NCBI GenBank assembly: GCA_035532735.1
Contig: DATKQM010000068.1
Coordinates: 24,003 to 88,002 of the forward strand
DNA from: Chersky-840 sp035532735
Lineage (GTDB): Bacteria > Actinomycetota > Acidimicrobiia > Acidimicrobiales > UBA8190
Direction: 5' to 3'
DNA: 64,000 nucleotides
Position 1 is the stretch's first letter. Each line of letters begins with the position of its first letter. Of the stretch, positions 44,560-52,175 are shown piece after piece. Made by a program: the position numbers and the translations under genes. A model generated the notes under the pieces. It was not told the origin of the DNA. It was given only the letters and a program-made list of their open reading frames with translations, and ran no database searches.

Positions 44560-44949
44560 TCAGCTTTCGCCTGTGCCGTACTGGGCCTGGGGGAGCGGGC
44601 CCGCCGAGGCCGCCGGAGGTGCGGAGGTCGGGGCGGGGATGGTCCCCGCCGGGTCGACCACGCCGGTCGTCTCGGCCACCGCGGCGTTGGCCGAGGTCAC
44701 CTGGATGGGCCCGTGCTCGGCCTCGAAGGCCTGGACGAGGCCGACGATCTCGGTCACCCGGCCGTCCGCGCTGGCATCGGCGCGACCCATGCGCTGGGAG
44801 TAGGTGATGCCCCCGAGCTCCAACAACAGGGCATCGCCCTTGCGCTTGGCCTGGATGTCGGCGAGCTTGGCCTGGCCCGCCTGGCCTGCCTGCTGGGCCT
44901 TGTCGGCGAGCTGGGTCGCCTGTGCCTTGACCTTGTCCATGAGTCCCAT
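44560..44949 (-). CDS. small coiled-coil protein of unknown function
   Basis: 129 residues. ATG 44949 has AGGAGG upstream. The N-terminal 40 residues form a Lys/Ala/Gln-rich amphipathic helix (MGLMDKVKAQATQLADKAQQAG), a segment follows with LLLELGGITYSQRMGR, and the C-terminus is a Pro/Ala/Ser-rich tail. The same layout occurs in actinobacterial proteins of unknown role. It lies just upstream of the acyl-CoA dehydrogenase gene and may be co-transcribed. Confidence 0.78.
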   Translation of the reverse strand: MGLMDKVKAQATQLADKAQQAGQAGQAKLADIQAKRKGDALLLELGGITYSQRMGRADASADGRVTEIVGLVQAFEAEHGPIQVTSANAAVAETTGVVDPAGTIPAPTSAPPAASAGPLPQAQYGTGES

Positions 44950-45009
44950 GAGACGTCCTCCTTCTCCGAGCCTGACTGTAGGCCACGCACTCCGGGAGGG
45001 AGAAGGCGG

Positions 45010-45882
45010 TCAGGCCCCGCTCCAGGCCGCGGTCCAGGCGACGCTCCGCGCCCACAACTCCGCCCCGAGCTCGGGGGTGGCCCGCTCCGACGGAGCCCGC
45101 TCGGCGCAGTCGTCGTAGTAGTGGCCGCTCGCACCTGACAGCGAGGGGTCCGTCGCGCAGAACACCGACGTCCGCTTGCCCTCCTCCGGCGATTTCATGA
45201 AGAGCTTGGCCAGGGGCTCGAGGGGCCAAGGGAGGCGGCGCCAGATGTCCGACGCGATCACGCCGGGGTGCAGCGCATAGGTGGTGACGATGTTCGCTGG
45301 CTCGTCGCCCATACGGCGGGCGAGCTCCTGCGCGAACAGGACGTTGCAGAGCTTGGAGACCCCGTACTCGGGGAGGCCGGTGCGGCTGGCGGTGCGCCGG
45401 CGAACGGCCTCGAAGTCGACACCGCGCGCCTGGTAGTGCGCGTCGCTCGCCACCACCACCACCCGGGCCGGTGCGGAGCGGACGAGGGTGTCGAGCAACA
45501 AGGTGGTGAACAGGAAATGGCCCAGATGGTTGACACCGAAGGCGAGCTCGAAGCCATCCGCGGTCAATCCCCGTTGACCCGCCAGCCCGGCGTTGTCGAT
45601 CAGGACGTGGACCGGCTCTCCCGTGGCGATGTAGCTCTCCGCACTGGCGCGCACCGAAGCCAGGTCGGAGAGGTCGAGGGCGAGAAAGGCCGCCGCGTCG
45701 GGGCCGTGGGCGGCGCTGATCTCGTCGAGCACCGGTTGGGCCCGCGTCAAAGAGCGACAGGCCACGTGGACACGAGCACCCCGGCGAGCCAACTCAGTGG
45801 CCGTGGCCCGTCCGATCCCGGTGTTGGCACCGGTCACGATCACGGTGCGACCCGTCATGTCCCTGTCCGCCGTCACGTGCAT
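45010..45882 (-). CDS. SDR-family oxidoreductase (retinol-dehydrogenase-like)
   Basis: 290 residues from ATG 45882, ten bases after the stop of the acyl-CoA synthetase gene. TGANTGIGRATATELARRGARVHVACR is the cofactor site (the Arg favours NADP). DNAGLAG, FGVNHLGHFLFTTLLL and the catalytic VVASDAHYQ and YGVSKLCN segments match the subfamily related to retinol and protochlorophyllide dehydrogenases. A long C-terminal part (KSPEEGKRTSVFCATDP) is characteristic. Substrate is unknown; a lipid alcohol or ketone is plausible given its neighbours. Confidence 0.9.
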   Translation of the reverse strand: MHVTADRDMTGRTVIVTGANTGIGRATATELARRGARVHVACRSLTRAQPVLDEISAAHGPDAAAFLALDLSDLASVRASAESYIATGEPVHVLIDNAGLAGQRGLTADGFELAFGVNHLGHFLFTTLLLDTLVRSAPARVVVVASDAHYQARGVDFEAVRRRTASRTGLPEYGVSKLCNVLFAQELARRMGDEPANIVTTYALHPGVIASDIWRRLPWPLEPLAKLFMKSPEEGKRTSVFCATDPSLSGASGHYYDDCAERAPSERATPELGAELWARSVAWTAAWSGA

Positions 45883-45892
45883 GGCGACAGCT

Positions 45893-47560
45893 TCACAGCT
45901 CCAGCATTCCCCGGCGGCCGTGCTCGGTGAACTGCCGGTCGAGCCCCTCGACATCGGAAGAGCCCAACCGGCGGTAGGCGGCGAGCGGTCCACCCCCCTG
46001 GGACGCGAAAGGACGCCACCACACCGGATCACCGGTGTTCCAGTACTGGCGTCGGAGGGGACGTTTGTCGACCTTGCCGGAGCCGGTGAGTGGGATGCGG
46101 TCGGTGATGCGGACGAAACGAGGCGCCCATTTCGTCCCCAGGTCGCTCTGGTGCTCGAGGAATTCCCCGAAGGCGACGGGATCGAAGCCGTCGGGATCGG
46201 CCAGCTCCAACACCGCCATGACCTGGTCCCCTGTTCGGGGGTCGGGGACCGGGAGGACGACAGCGGTGACGACACCGGGAAAGCGGCTCAGGATCCTCTC
46301 GACCGGCGCCGCCGCGAAGTTCTCCCCGTCGACGCGCAACCAGTCGGCCATGCGGCCCGCGAAATAGAAGAACCCGTCGTTGTCCCGGTAGCCGAGGTCT
46401 CCGGACCAGAACCAGCCCTCCCGGGTCCGATCGGCGTCGGCCTCGGCGTTGGCGTAGTAGCCCTCGAAGCGGGCCACGCCGTCGCGGCTCACGATCTCAC
46501 CGATCGCCTCTGAGGCGTTGGTGAGCTTTCCTTCGCCGTCGATCTCGGCGTCGGGGCATTCACTCCCGGTGGAGGGGTCGATGATCACCACGTCGGTCCC
46601 CGGCGGGGGCTTGCCCATGGCCTGGCGGGGCGTCCCCGGCACCCGGGACATCGAGATCGCCCCCTCGCTCGACCCGTACCCCTCCACGATGGGACAGGCG
46701 AAACGACGCTTGAACGTCGAGATGTCCTGGGGTGAGGCGTCGGTGCCGAAGCCGAAGCGCAAGGTGTTCTCGGCGTCGTCGGGTTGCGGCGCGGTGGCAA
46801 GCACATAGGCCAGGGCCCGGCCCACGTAGTTGAAGTAGGTGACGCCGTAGTGCCGGACGTCGGGGAGGAATCCCGACGCCGAGAACCGGCGGCGCAGGAC
46901 GAGTTGAGCACCCGCCGCGATGGCCGGCACCACACAGGTGTTCAGGGCGTTGCCGTGGAACATGGGCATGGCGCAGTACATGACGTCGTCGGGACCGAAC
47001 CCCGACCCGCCTGCCATCACACTCGCTTGGCTCGCCATCCGACCCTGGCTCACACGCACCGCCTTGGGGGCGCCGGTCGACCCCGACGTGAACAGCAACA
47101 GGTAGAGCGTGTCTGGGTCGATGGCTTCTGCGTCGGGTACTGCGGATGGTTTCTCGAGGGAGGCCGAGTATCCCGACTCGTCGCACAGCAGGACCCGGTC
47201 CGTCTCAACCCCGGTATCGAGACCGTCGAGCAGCGACGCTTGGGCGGAGTCGGTGACGATGAGCTGGCAATCGGCGTGGGCGACGTCTCGGGCCAGCTCC
47301 GCGCCGCGTCGGGTGGGGTTGATGCCGACGACAGTGGCCCCGGCCATCGCGGCGCCACCGAGCAGGAAGAGGTACTCGGGCACGTTCTCGAGGAGGACGC
47401 CGACATGGAACGGCCCGTCCCGGCGCAAGGCTCGAAGCATCTCGGCACGGCGCGCGCACTGCCTCACGACCTGGCGCCAGGTCCATGACGCGTCCTCGAA
47501 GCGCAGGCCGGCGTTGTCGTCCTGGGCCCGGGCCAGGACCAGGTCGACCACCGTCGTCAT
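45893..47560 (-). CDS. acyl-CoA synthetase (FadD17-like AMP-forming ligase)
   Basis: 555 residues. The P-loop-like LLFTSGSTGAPKAVRVSQGR, the A5 motif EGYGSSEGAIS, the A7/A8 motifs WFWSGDLGYRDNDGFFYFAGRMADWLRVDGENF and the C-terminal catalytic Lys region (LTGSGKVDKRPLR) are all present. The arrangement resembles mycobacterial FadD17, but specificity cannot be read. It activates a carboxylic acid with ATP and CoA, likely supplying the neighbouring dehydrogenase. Its ATG is only 18 bases from the start of the divergent phosphotransferase-like gene. Confidence 0.92.
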   Translation of the reverse strand: MTTVVDLVLARAQDDNAGLRFEDASWTWRQVVRQCARRAEMLRALRRDGPFHVGVLLENVPEYLFLLGGAAMAGATVVGINPTRRGAELARDVAHADCQLIVTDSAQASLLDGLDTGVETDRVLLCDESGYSASLEKPSAVPDAEAIDPDTLYLLLFTSGSTGAPKAVRVSQGRMASQASVMAGGSGFGPDDVMYCAMPMFHGNALNTCVVPAIAAGAQLVLRRRFSASGFLPDVRHYGVTYFNYVGRALAYVLATAPQPDDAENTLRFGFGTDASPQDISTFKRRFACPIVEGYGSSEGAISMSRVPGTPRQAMGKPPPGTDVVIIDPSTGSECPDAEIDGEGKLTNASEAIGEIVSRDGVARFEGYYANAEADADRTREGWFWSGDLGYRDNDGFFYFAGRMADWLRVDGENFAAAPVERILSRFPGVVTAVVLPVPDPRTGDQVMAVLELADPDGFDPVAFGEFLEHQSDLGTKWAPRFVRITDRIPLTGSGKVDKRPLRRQYWNTGDPVWWRPFASQGGGPLAAYRRLGSSDVEGLDRQFTEHGRRGMLEL

Positions 47561-47578
47561 CGACCCGACGATAGTTTG

Positions 47579-48706
47579 ATGACTCCCATGGGGATCTCCG
47601 AGCCACGCGACCTCGAGGCACTGCGCGAGGGGCTCACCCGGTGGGTGCGGTCATGGCGGCCCGATGCCAGTGCGGTCTCCATCGCCGCTTTGGCGCAACC
47701 GGCCACCGGTCTGTCCAGCGAGACGTTCTTCGTGGAGCTCGACTGGACCCTGGGGTCGTCCCGGAGTGCGAAGAGCGAGCACGCCTCATGGGTCCTTCGG
47801 CTCCCCCCCAACGGTGAGGGGCTGTTTCCTTCGTACGACCTTTCCATGCAGGGCCGGCTCCAAAGCGTCCTGGCCGACGGCGGTATGGCGACCGTGACGC
47901 CGCTGGCGGTGGAGGAGGACGACCGCTGGGTGGGGTCGTCGTTCCTGCTCATGCCGCGAGTAGCGGGAAGGGTCGTGCGCGCCGACAAGCCCTACCTCCG
48001 GACGGGATGGCTGGCCGAGGCCACCCCCGCCGGCCAGACGAAGTTGCACGACGAGGTCGTCGACGCGTTGGCCCGGATCCACCGACTCGATTGGAAGGCA
48101 CTGCACTGCGACGCCATCGTGGCCCGCCGTCGTGACGGCGACCTCGGCGCTGGTGCCGGTGCCGATGGGGGTGGCGAGGACCGCCCCGGATGGCTGGCCG
48201 GAGAGGTCGAGTACTGGGCCCGGTACCTGGCCTGGGCGGGCGAGAGCAAAGCGCCGGCGGTCTTCGACGAAGGGGTGGCGTGGTGTCGGGCCAACCTGCC
48301 GCACCCCGAGCCGCCCGCCTCGCTGCTGTGGGGCGATGTGCAACTGGGCAACGTCCTCGTGGGTGACGACATGGGTGTGTCTGCCCTCCTCGACTTCGAG
48401 ATGGCCTCGATCGGGCCGGCCGAGGTCGACCTGGCCTGGTTCGTGGTCCTCCACGACATGGCCGTCGTCCGCTGTGGGGGCGACCTGCCGGGCTTTCCCG
48501 GGCGCGCCGCCACTGTCGCCGGCTACGAAGCCCGACTGGGCCGTCCCGTGGCGGACCTGCGGTGGTACGAGGCCTTCGCAGCGTTGCGCAGCGGGGCCAT
48601 CTTGGTGCGCGCCGCGCGTTTGCTGGCGCGCCTCGGCGTCGACGACAGCTGGCTCACCCACGAGAACCCGACCATCGACCTCCTGGCCGGTTTGATCTCG
48701 GATTGA
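47579..48706 (+). CDS. aminoglycoside-phosphotransferase-like protein
   Basis: 375 residues from ATG 47579 (ATG 47588 is an alternative). Fold signatures: GLSSETFFVEL, WVLRLPP, the catalytic loop LLWGDVQLGNVLV with Trp in place of the usual His (HGD to WGD), and LLDFEMASIGPAEVDLAWFVVLHD for metal binding. As with the other copy at 42167-43243, the setting is acyl-CoA metabolism. The gene starts nose to nose with the acyl-CoA synthetase gene, so their promoters must lie inside each other's coding sequence or the transcripts are leaderless. Confidence 0.87.
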   Translation: MTPMGISEPRDLEALREGLTRWVRSWRPDASAVSIAALAQPATGLSSETFFVELDWTLGSSRSAKSEHASWVLRLPPNGEGLFPSYDLSMQGRLQSVLADGGMATVTPLAVEEDDRWVGSSFLLMPRVAGRVVRADKPYLRTGWLAEATPAGQTKLHDEVVDALARIHRLDWKALHCDAIVARRRDGDLGAGAGADGGGEDRPGWLAGEVEYWARYLAWAGESKAPAVFDEGVAWCRANLPHPEPPASLLWGDVQLGNVLVGDDMGVSALLDFEMASIGPAEVDLAWFVVLHDMAVVRCGGDLPGFPGRAATVAGYEARLGRPVADLRWYEAFAALRSGAILVRAARLLARLGVDDSWLTHENPTIDLLAGLISD

Positions 48707-48762
48707 TCGCGCCCGTCGTCGGATCTGGGGCTAATCCGACGAAGACCGTCTACCGTGCGGGC

Positions 48763-49129
48763 ATGGCCGACCGCCACGTTCCCAGTCCTGCTGCCCTGCT
48801 CGACACCATGCCGTTCGCCCCGACGTGTGGGATCGTCTGGGCGCCCGAGCGATGCACCGCCGGTGGCGTGATGCACGGGGGGCGTCATCATGGCCCTGGC
48901 CGACACTCTGGGGGGAGCCTGCGCCTTTCTCAATCTGCCCGAAGGGGCACGGACCTCCACCATCGAATCCAAGACGAATTTCTTCCGTGGTGTGCGCGCC
49001 GGCGCTGCCCACGGCAGTACCCATCCGCTGCATGTCGGACGGAGCACCATCGTCGTCCAGACCGACGTGACCGACGACGAGGGACGCCGGGTGGCACAGA
49101 TCACCCAGACCCAGGCTGTATTGCAGTGA
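48763..49129 (+). pseudogene. PaaI-like hotdog thioesterase with one frameshift
   Basis: The frame from ATG 48763 reads PFAPTCGIVWAPERCTAGGVMHGG and then loses sense. A run of six G near 48878-48883 contains one base too many: with five G it would continue as VIMALADTLGGACAFLNLPEG, SKTNFFRGV, RAGAAHGSTHPLHVGRSTIVVQTDVTDDEGRRVAQITQTQ and stop at 49129. That is a complete hotdog acyl-CoA thioesterase of about 121 residues. The HGG motif and the central helix with its Asp (ALADTLGG) are present. A homopolymer error is the simplest explanation. Confidence 0.82.
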
Positions 49130-49157
49130 AGACCGAATCACGACCCGGGAGGTCCAG

Positions 49158-49664
49158 ATGACAAGCGCGGCACTGCTCACCGACACCTTCGGTCGGATCC
49201 GCGACGTCGTGCATGAAGCCGTCGAGGGCCTCTCCGTCGACGACCTGATGGAGCGCCTCGACGCCGAGGCCAACTCGATCGATTGGCTGGTCTGGCATCT
49301 GACCCGGGTCCAAGACGACCATGTCGCCGGCGTGGCGGGCACACCCCAGGTGTGGACGTCAGCAGGCTGGGCCAAACGATGCGGCCTTCCCTTCGACGAG
49401 TCCGAACACGGGTACGGACACACAAGCGCCCAGGTGGCCGCCGTCAACCTCGACGCCGCCACGCTGCTCGGCTACCACGATGCCGTCTACGACGCCACGC
49501 TGACATTCGTCGGCGCCTTGACCGACGGCGATCTCGACCGAATCGTCGACACCGCGTGGGACCCGCCCGTGACCATGGGCGTACGGCTCGTGAGCGTCAT
49601 CGTCGACAGCCTCCAACATGCCGGACAGGCCGGCTACATCCGGGGCATCCTGGCCAGGAGATGA
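49158..49664 (+). CDS. DinB-like (DUF664) four-helix metal-binding protein
   Basis: 168 residues. ATG 49158 has GGGAGG six bases upstream. The DinB/mycothiol-dependent fold is suggested by IDWLVWHLTRVQDDHVAG, with a potential metal-binding His, and by DSLQHAGQAGYIRGIL at the C-terminus, with another. Members often serve as metal-dependent S-transferases using mycothiol or bacillithiol. It starts 28 bases after the frameshifted thioesterase. It ends six bases before the convergent sigma factor gene. Confidence 0.82.
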   Translation: MTSAALLTDTFGRIRDVVHEAVEGLSVDDLMERLDAEANSIDWLVWHLTRVQDDHVAGVAGTPQVWTSAGWAKRCGLPFDESEHGYGHTSAQVAAVNLDAATLLGYHDAVYDATLTFVGALTDGDLDRIVDTAWDPPVTMGVRLVSVIVDSLQHAGQAGYIRGILARR

Positions 49665-49670
49665 CCGCTC

Positions 49671-50984
49671 TCAGTCCGGCCTGCGGCGAAGCGCGTTCGC
49701 TCCTGACGTGGCGGCGCGCTCGAGCAGCAGCGTGCCCTCCCGACTGTTGCGGGTGAGCGCGGCGGCGCGCTCGAACTCGGCCTGTGCTTCATCGTCGCGA
49801 CCCAGCTTCGCGAGCAGGTCACCACGCACGCTCGGCAGGAGGTGATACCCCCGCAACGCGGGCTCCTCGCGGAGCGCGTCGACGAGCTCGAGCCCGACGA
49901 TCGGACCGAAGGCCATGGAATAGGCCACGGCGCGGTTGAGCTCGACGATGGGCGACGGCGTCAGCTGCGCGAGGGCGTCGTAGAGCGCCGCGATGCGCTC
50001 CCAGTCTGTCTCCGGCGCGGTTCGAGCCCGAGCGTGGCACGCCGCGATGGCGGCCTGGAGTGCATAGGGACCGAATCCCCGACCCACCCTGTCGGCCCGA
50101 TCGAGGGCGGCCAAGCCGTGGCGGATGAGGGCGTGGTCCCAGCGCGAGCGATCCTGGTCGAGAAGCAGGACCGGCTCTCCCGAGGGGCCGACCCGGGCCC
50201 GGACCCGCGAGGCCTGGATCTCCATGAGGGCCACGAGGCCGTGGACCTCGGGCTCGTCGGGGAGGAGCTCGGCCAGGATGCGACCCATCCGCAGGGCGTC
50301 CTCGCACAAGGTCGGTCGCATCCAGTCGTCGCCGGCGGTGGCTGAATACCCCTCGTTGAAGATGAGATAGAGCACTTCGAGCACCGAGATCACCCTGGCG
50401 GCACGGTCGGCTCCCTCGGGGACCTCGAAGGGGACTCTGGCCTCGGCCAGGGTCCGTTTGGCCCGGACGATGCGCTGCGCCACGGTGGGCTCACGGACGA
50501 GAAAGGCGCGGGCGATCTCGTCGGTGGTGAGACCACCCAGGAGCCGCAGGGTCAACGCCACGCGCGCCTCGGTGGAGAGGACCGGGTGACACGCGACGAA
50601 GATCAGCCGCAGAAGGTCGTCGCCGAAGTCGTCAGGCAGATCGACGAGCTCGGCGATGTCCCGACCTGACAGATCCGATCGGGCCTCGAGCTCGCGTCCG
50701 AGCTCTTCCTGCTTACGCTCGAGCACGGTTCGCCGCCGCAGCATGTCGACGGCACGGCGTTTGCCCACCGCCATGAGCCAAGCCCCGGGGTTGTCGGGAA
50801 CTCCCGACTGCGGCCATTGCTCCAGCGCGGCCGCCAGCGCGTCATGGGCCAGGTCCTCACCCGTCCCCACATCGCCGACGTAGCGGGCCAACCCCGCGAT
50901 GAGCCGGGCCGACTCGATCCGCCACACGGCGTCGATGGCACGGCGCGCCGCCCTGGCGCCGCCTGAGGTGTCATGACCCGGCAT
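49671..50984 (-). CDS. ECF sigma factor of the ECF42 type with C-terminal TPR-like extension
   Basis: 437 residues from ATG 50984. Sigma region 2 (WRIESARLIAGLARYVGDVGTGEDLAHDALAAALEQWPQSGVPDNPGAWLMAVGKRRAVDMLRRR) and region 4 (ARVALTLRLLGGLTTDEIARAFLVREPTVAQRIVRAKRTL) are clear. A long C-terminal extension follows (about 190-437), including EVLYLIFNEGYSA and a helical repeat region that in ECF42 members is needed for activity and replaces an anti-sigma factor. No anti-sigma gene is nearby. The DGPF-protein gene lies 76 bases upstream on the same strand, which is the known ECF42 arrangement. Confidence 0.9.
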   Translation of the reverse strand: MPGHDTSGGARAARRAIDAVWRIESARLIAGLARYVGDVGTGEDLAHDALAAALEQWPQSGVPDNPGAWLMAVGKRRAVDMLRRRTVLERKQEELGRELEARSDLSGRDIAELVDLPDDFGDDLLRLIFVACHPVLSTEARVALTLRLLGGLTTDEIARAFLVREPTVAQRIVRAKRTLAEARVPFEVPEGADRAARVISVLEVLYLIFNEGYSATAGDDWMRPTLCEDALRMGRILAELLPDEPEVHGLVALMEIQASRVRARVGPSGEPVLLLDQDRSRWDHALIRHGLAALDRADRVGRGFGPYALQAAIAACHARARTAPETDWERIAALYDALAQLTPSPIVELNRAVAYSMAFGPIVGLELVDALREEPALRGYHLLPSVRGDLLAKLGRDDEAQAEFERAAALTRNSREGTLLLERAATSGANALRRRPD

Positions 50985-51060
50985 CGGGCTCCATCACAGC
51001 AAATCCGACGCTGGGCCACGACCGAGACATCGCGTTGGCGTCGTCCTCGGCACCTCTCGA

Positions 51061-51438
51061 CTACAGGCCGGCTGCCTGCTGGACCTCGGGGGGGAAGTCC
51101 TCCATCTCGAAGACCTGGCGGACCTCGATGACCGGACCATCGGCACACGGAGCCCGCTTGGCCCATTCGACGGCCTCGTCCTTCGACTTCACGTCGATCA
51201 GCCAGTAGCCCCCGATGACCTCCTTCGCCTCACTGAAAGGCCCGTCGGTCACGGTCGCCTTCCCACCGGGAAACGACACCCGGGCCCCGGTGGTGCTCGG
51301 GTGCAACCCGTCCAGGGCGAGGAGCACGCCGGCCTTGGTGAGCTCCTCGTTGTACTTCGTCATGGCCGCCACCGCTTCGGCTGAGGGCATCCAGTCATCC
51401 TCGGAGATGTTGGGGATCATGAACATCATGAATCGCAT
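51061..51438 (-). CDS. DGPF/YCII-domain protein, partner of the ECF42 sigma factor
   Basis: 125 residues. ATG 51438 has AGAGGAG six bases upstream. The start MRFMMFMIP, the central VTDGPFSEAKEVIGGYWLIDVKSKDEAVEWAKR (source of the DGPF name) and the C-terminal IEVRQVFEMEDF are standard for the family. Such proteins are the main known targets of ECF42 sigma factors; their biochemical role is unsettled. Upstream, CGTCGA (minus strand 51508-51503) and CGTTCGA (51489-51483) could be ECF-type promoter elements, but the 13-base spacing is short. Confidence 0.9.
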   Translation of the reverse strand: MRFMMFMIPNISEDDWMPSAEAVAAMTKYNEELTKAGVLLALDGLHPSTTGARVSFPGGKATVTDGPFSEAKEVIGGYWLIDVKSKDEAVEWAKRAPCADGPVIEVRQVFEMEDFPPEVQQAAGL

Positions 51439-51599
51439 GGTCGACTCCTCTGCGGTCGGGAATGCTGTTCTCTGGTGAGGCGTCGAACGGGGTGGCCCCA
51501 AATCGACGCGACCCGACCGATTCACTCTCTTTCTTACCGTCTTCTTGCGCCGGTCGACCGTTGTGCCCAAGGTGCCTGGAGTAGGGCGACCGGCAAGTA

Positions 51600-51614
51600 A
51601 TGAGCTTCACTCAT
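51600..51614. promoter_or_regulatory. candidate MarR operator
   Basis: ATGAG, 5 bases, CTCAT: a short perfect inverted repeat 57 bases upstream of the second marR gene, in the divergent region with the DGPF gene. AAGGAGG follows directly at 51615-51621 with no start codon at suitable distance. A longer start at 51600 would place the repeat within the gene. Weak support. Confidence 0.35.
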
Positions 51615-51671
51615 AAGGAGGTACACTCAGTATTCGGTCGGCCACGACACCGCCGTAACGAAGGAAACACA

Positions 51672-52175
51672 GTGCCCCCCCACACCCCGACAGCACCGTC
51701 CCAACCACGAGCCGATACCACCCTCGAGCTGGCGGAACTGCTCACCCACACCTCGCGCCGGCTCCGGCGGGGGTCCATCGTGCAGCTCGCCCCGTTGGGC
51801 CTCACCTATGCCCAGGCCCGGGTGCTCCGCCTCGTCGCCGCCCACGGACGGCCTCTGCGGATGGCCGACCTGGCCGCGCAGCTCGACGTCGTCCCCCGGT
51901 CGGTCACGACCATGGTCGACGCCCTGGAAACAGCCGGGTTGGTGCTGCGTCACGCCGATCCCGGCGACCGGCGATCGGTCCTGGTGATGCTCAGCGATGA
52001 CGGTGGACTCCTGCTCGACCGCCTCGAGACGGCTCGGCGCGACAGCGCCGATGAGGTTTTCGGAGGCCTCGACGCCACCCAACGACACCAGCTCCTCGAC
52101 CTGCTCGAGATCCTGTGCGAGCGGGGCTCGTGCGTGACCTGCTGTGGACCCCACTCGACGGCCGGGCCCCGATGA
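51672..52175 (+). CDS. MarR-family transcriptional regulator
   Basis: 167 residues from GTG 51672, with AAGGAA five bases upstream. Winged-helix core: LAPLGLTYAQARVLRLVAAHGRPLRMADLAAQLDVVPRSVTTMVDALETAGLVLRHADPGDRRSVLVMLSDDG. The C-terminus ends in a Cys-rich tail (CERGSCVTCC, four Cys within 17 residues) that could sense thiol-reactive compounds or bind metal, unlike the first MarR of the window. The stop overlaps the ABC exporter start (ATGA). Confidence 0.9.
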   Translation: MPPHTPTAPSQPRADTTLELAELLTHTSRRLRRGSIVQLAPLGLTYAQARVLRLVAAHGRPLRMADLAAQLDVVPRSVTTMVDALETAGLVLRHADPGDRRSVLVMLSDDGGLLLDRLETARRDSADEVFGGLDATQRHQLLDLLEILCERGSCVTCCGPHSTAGPR

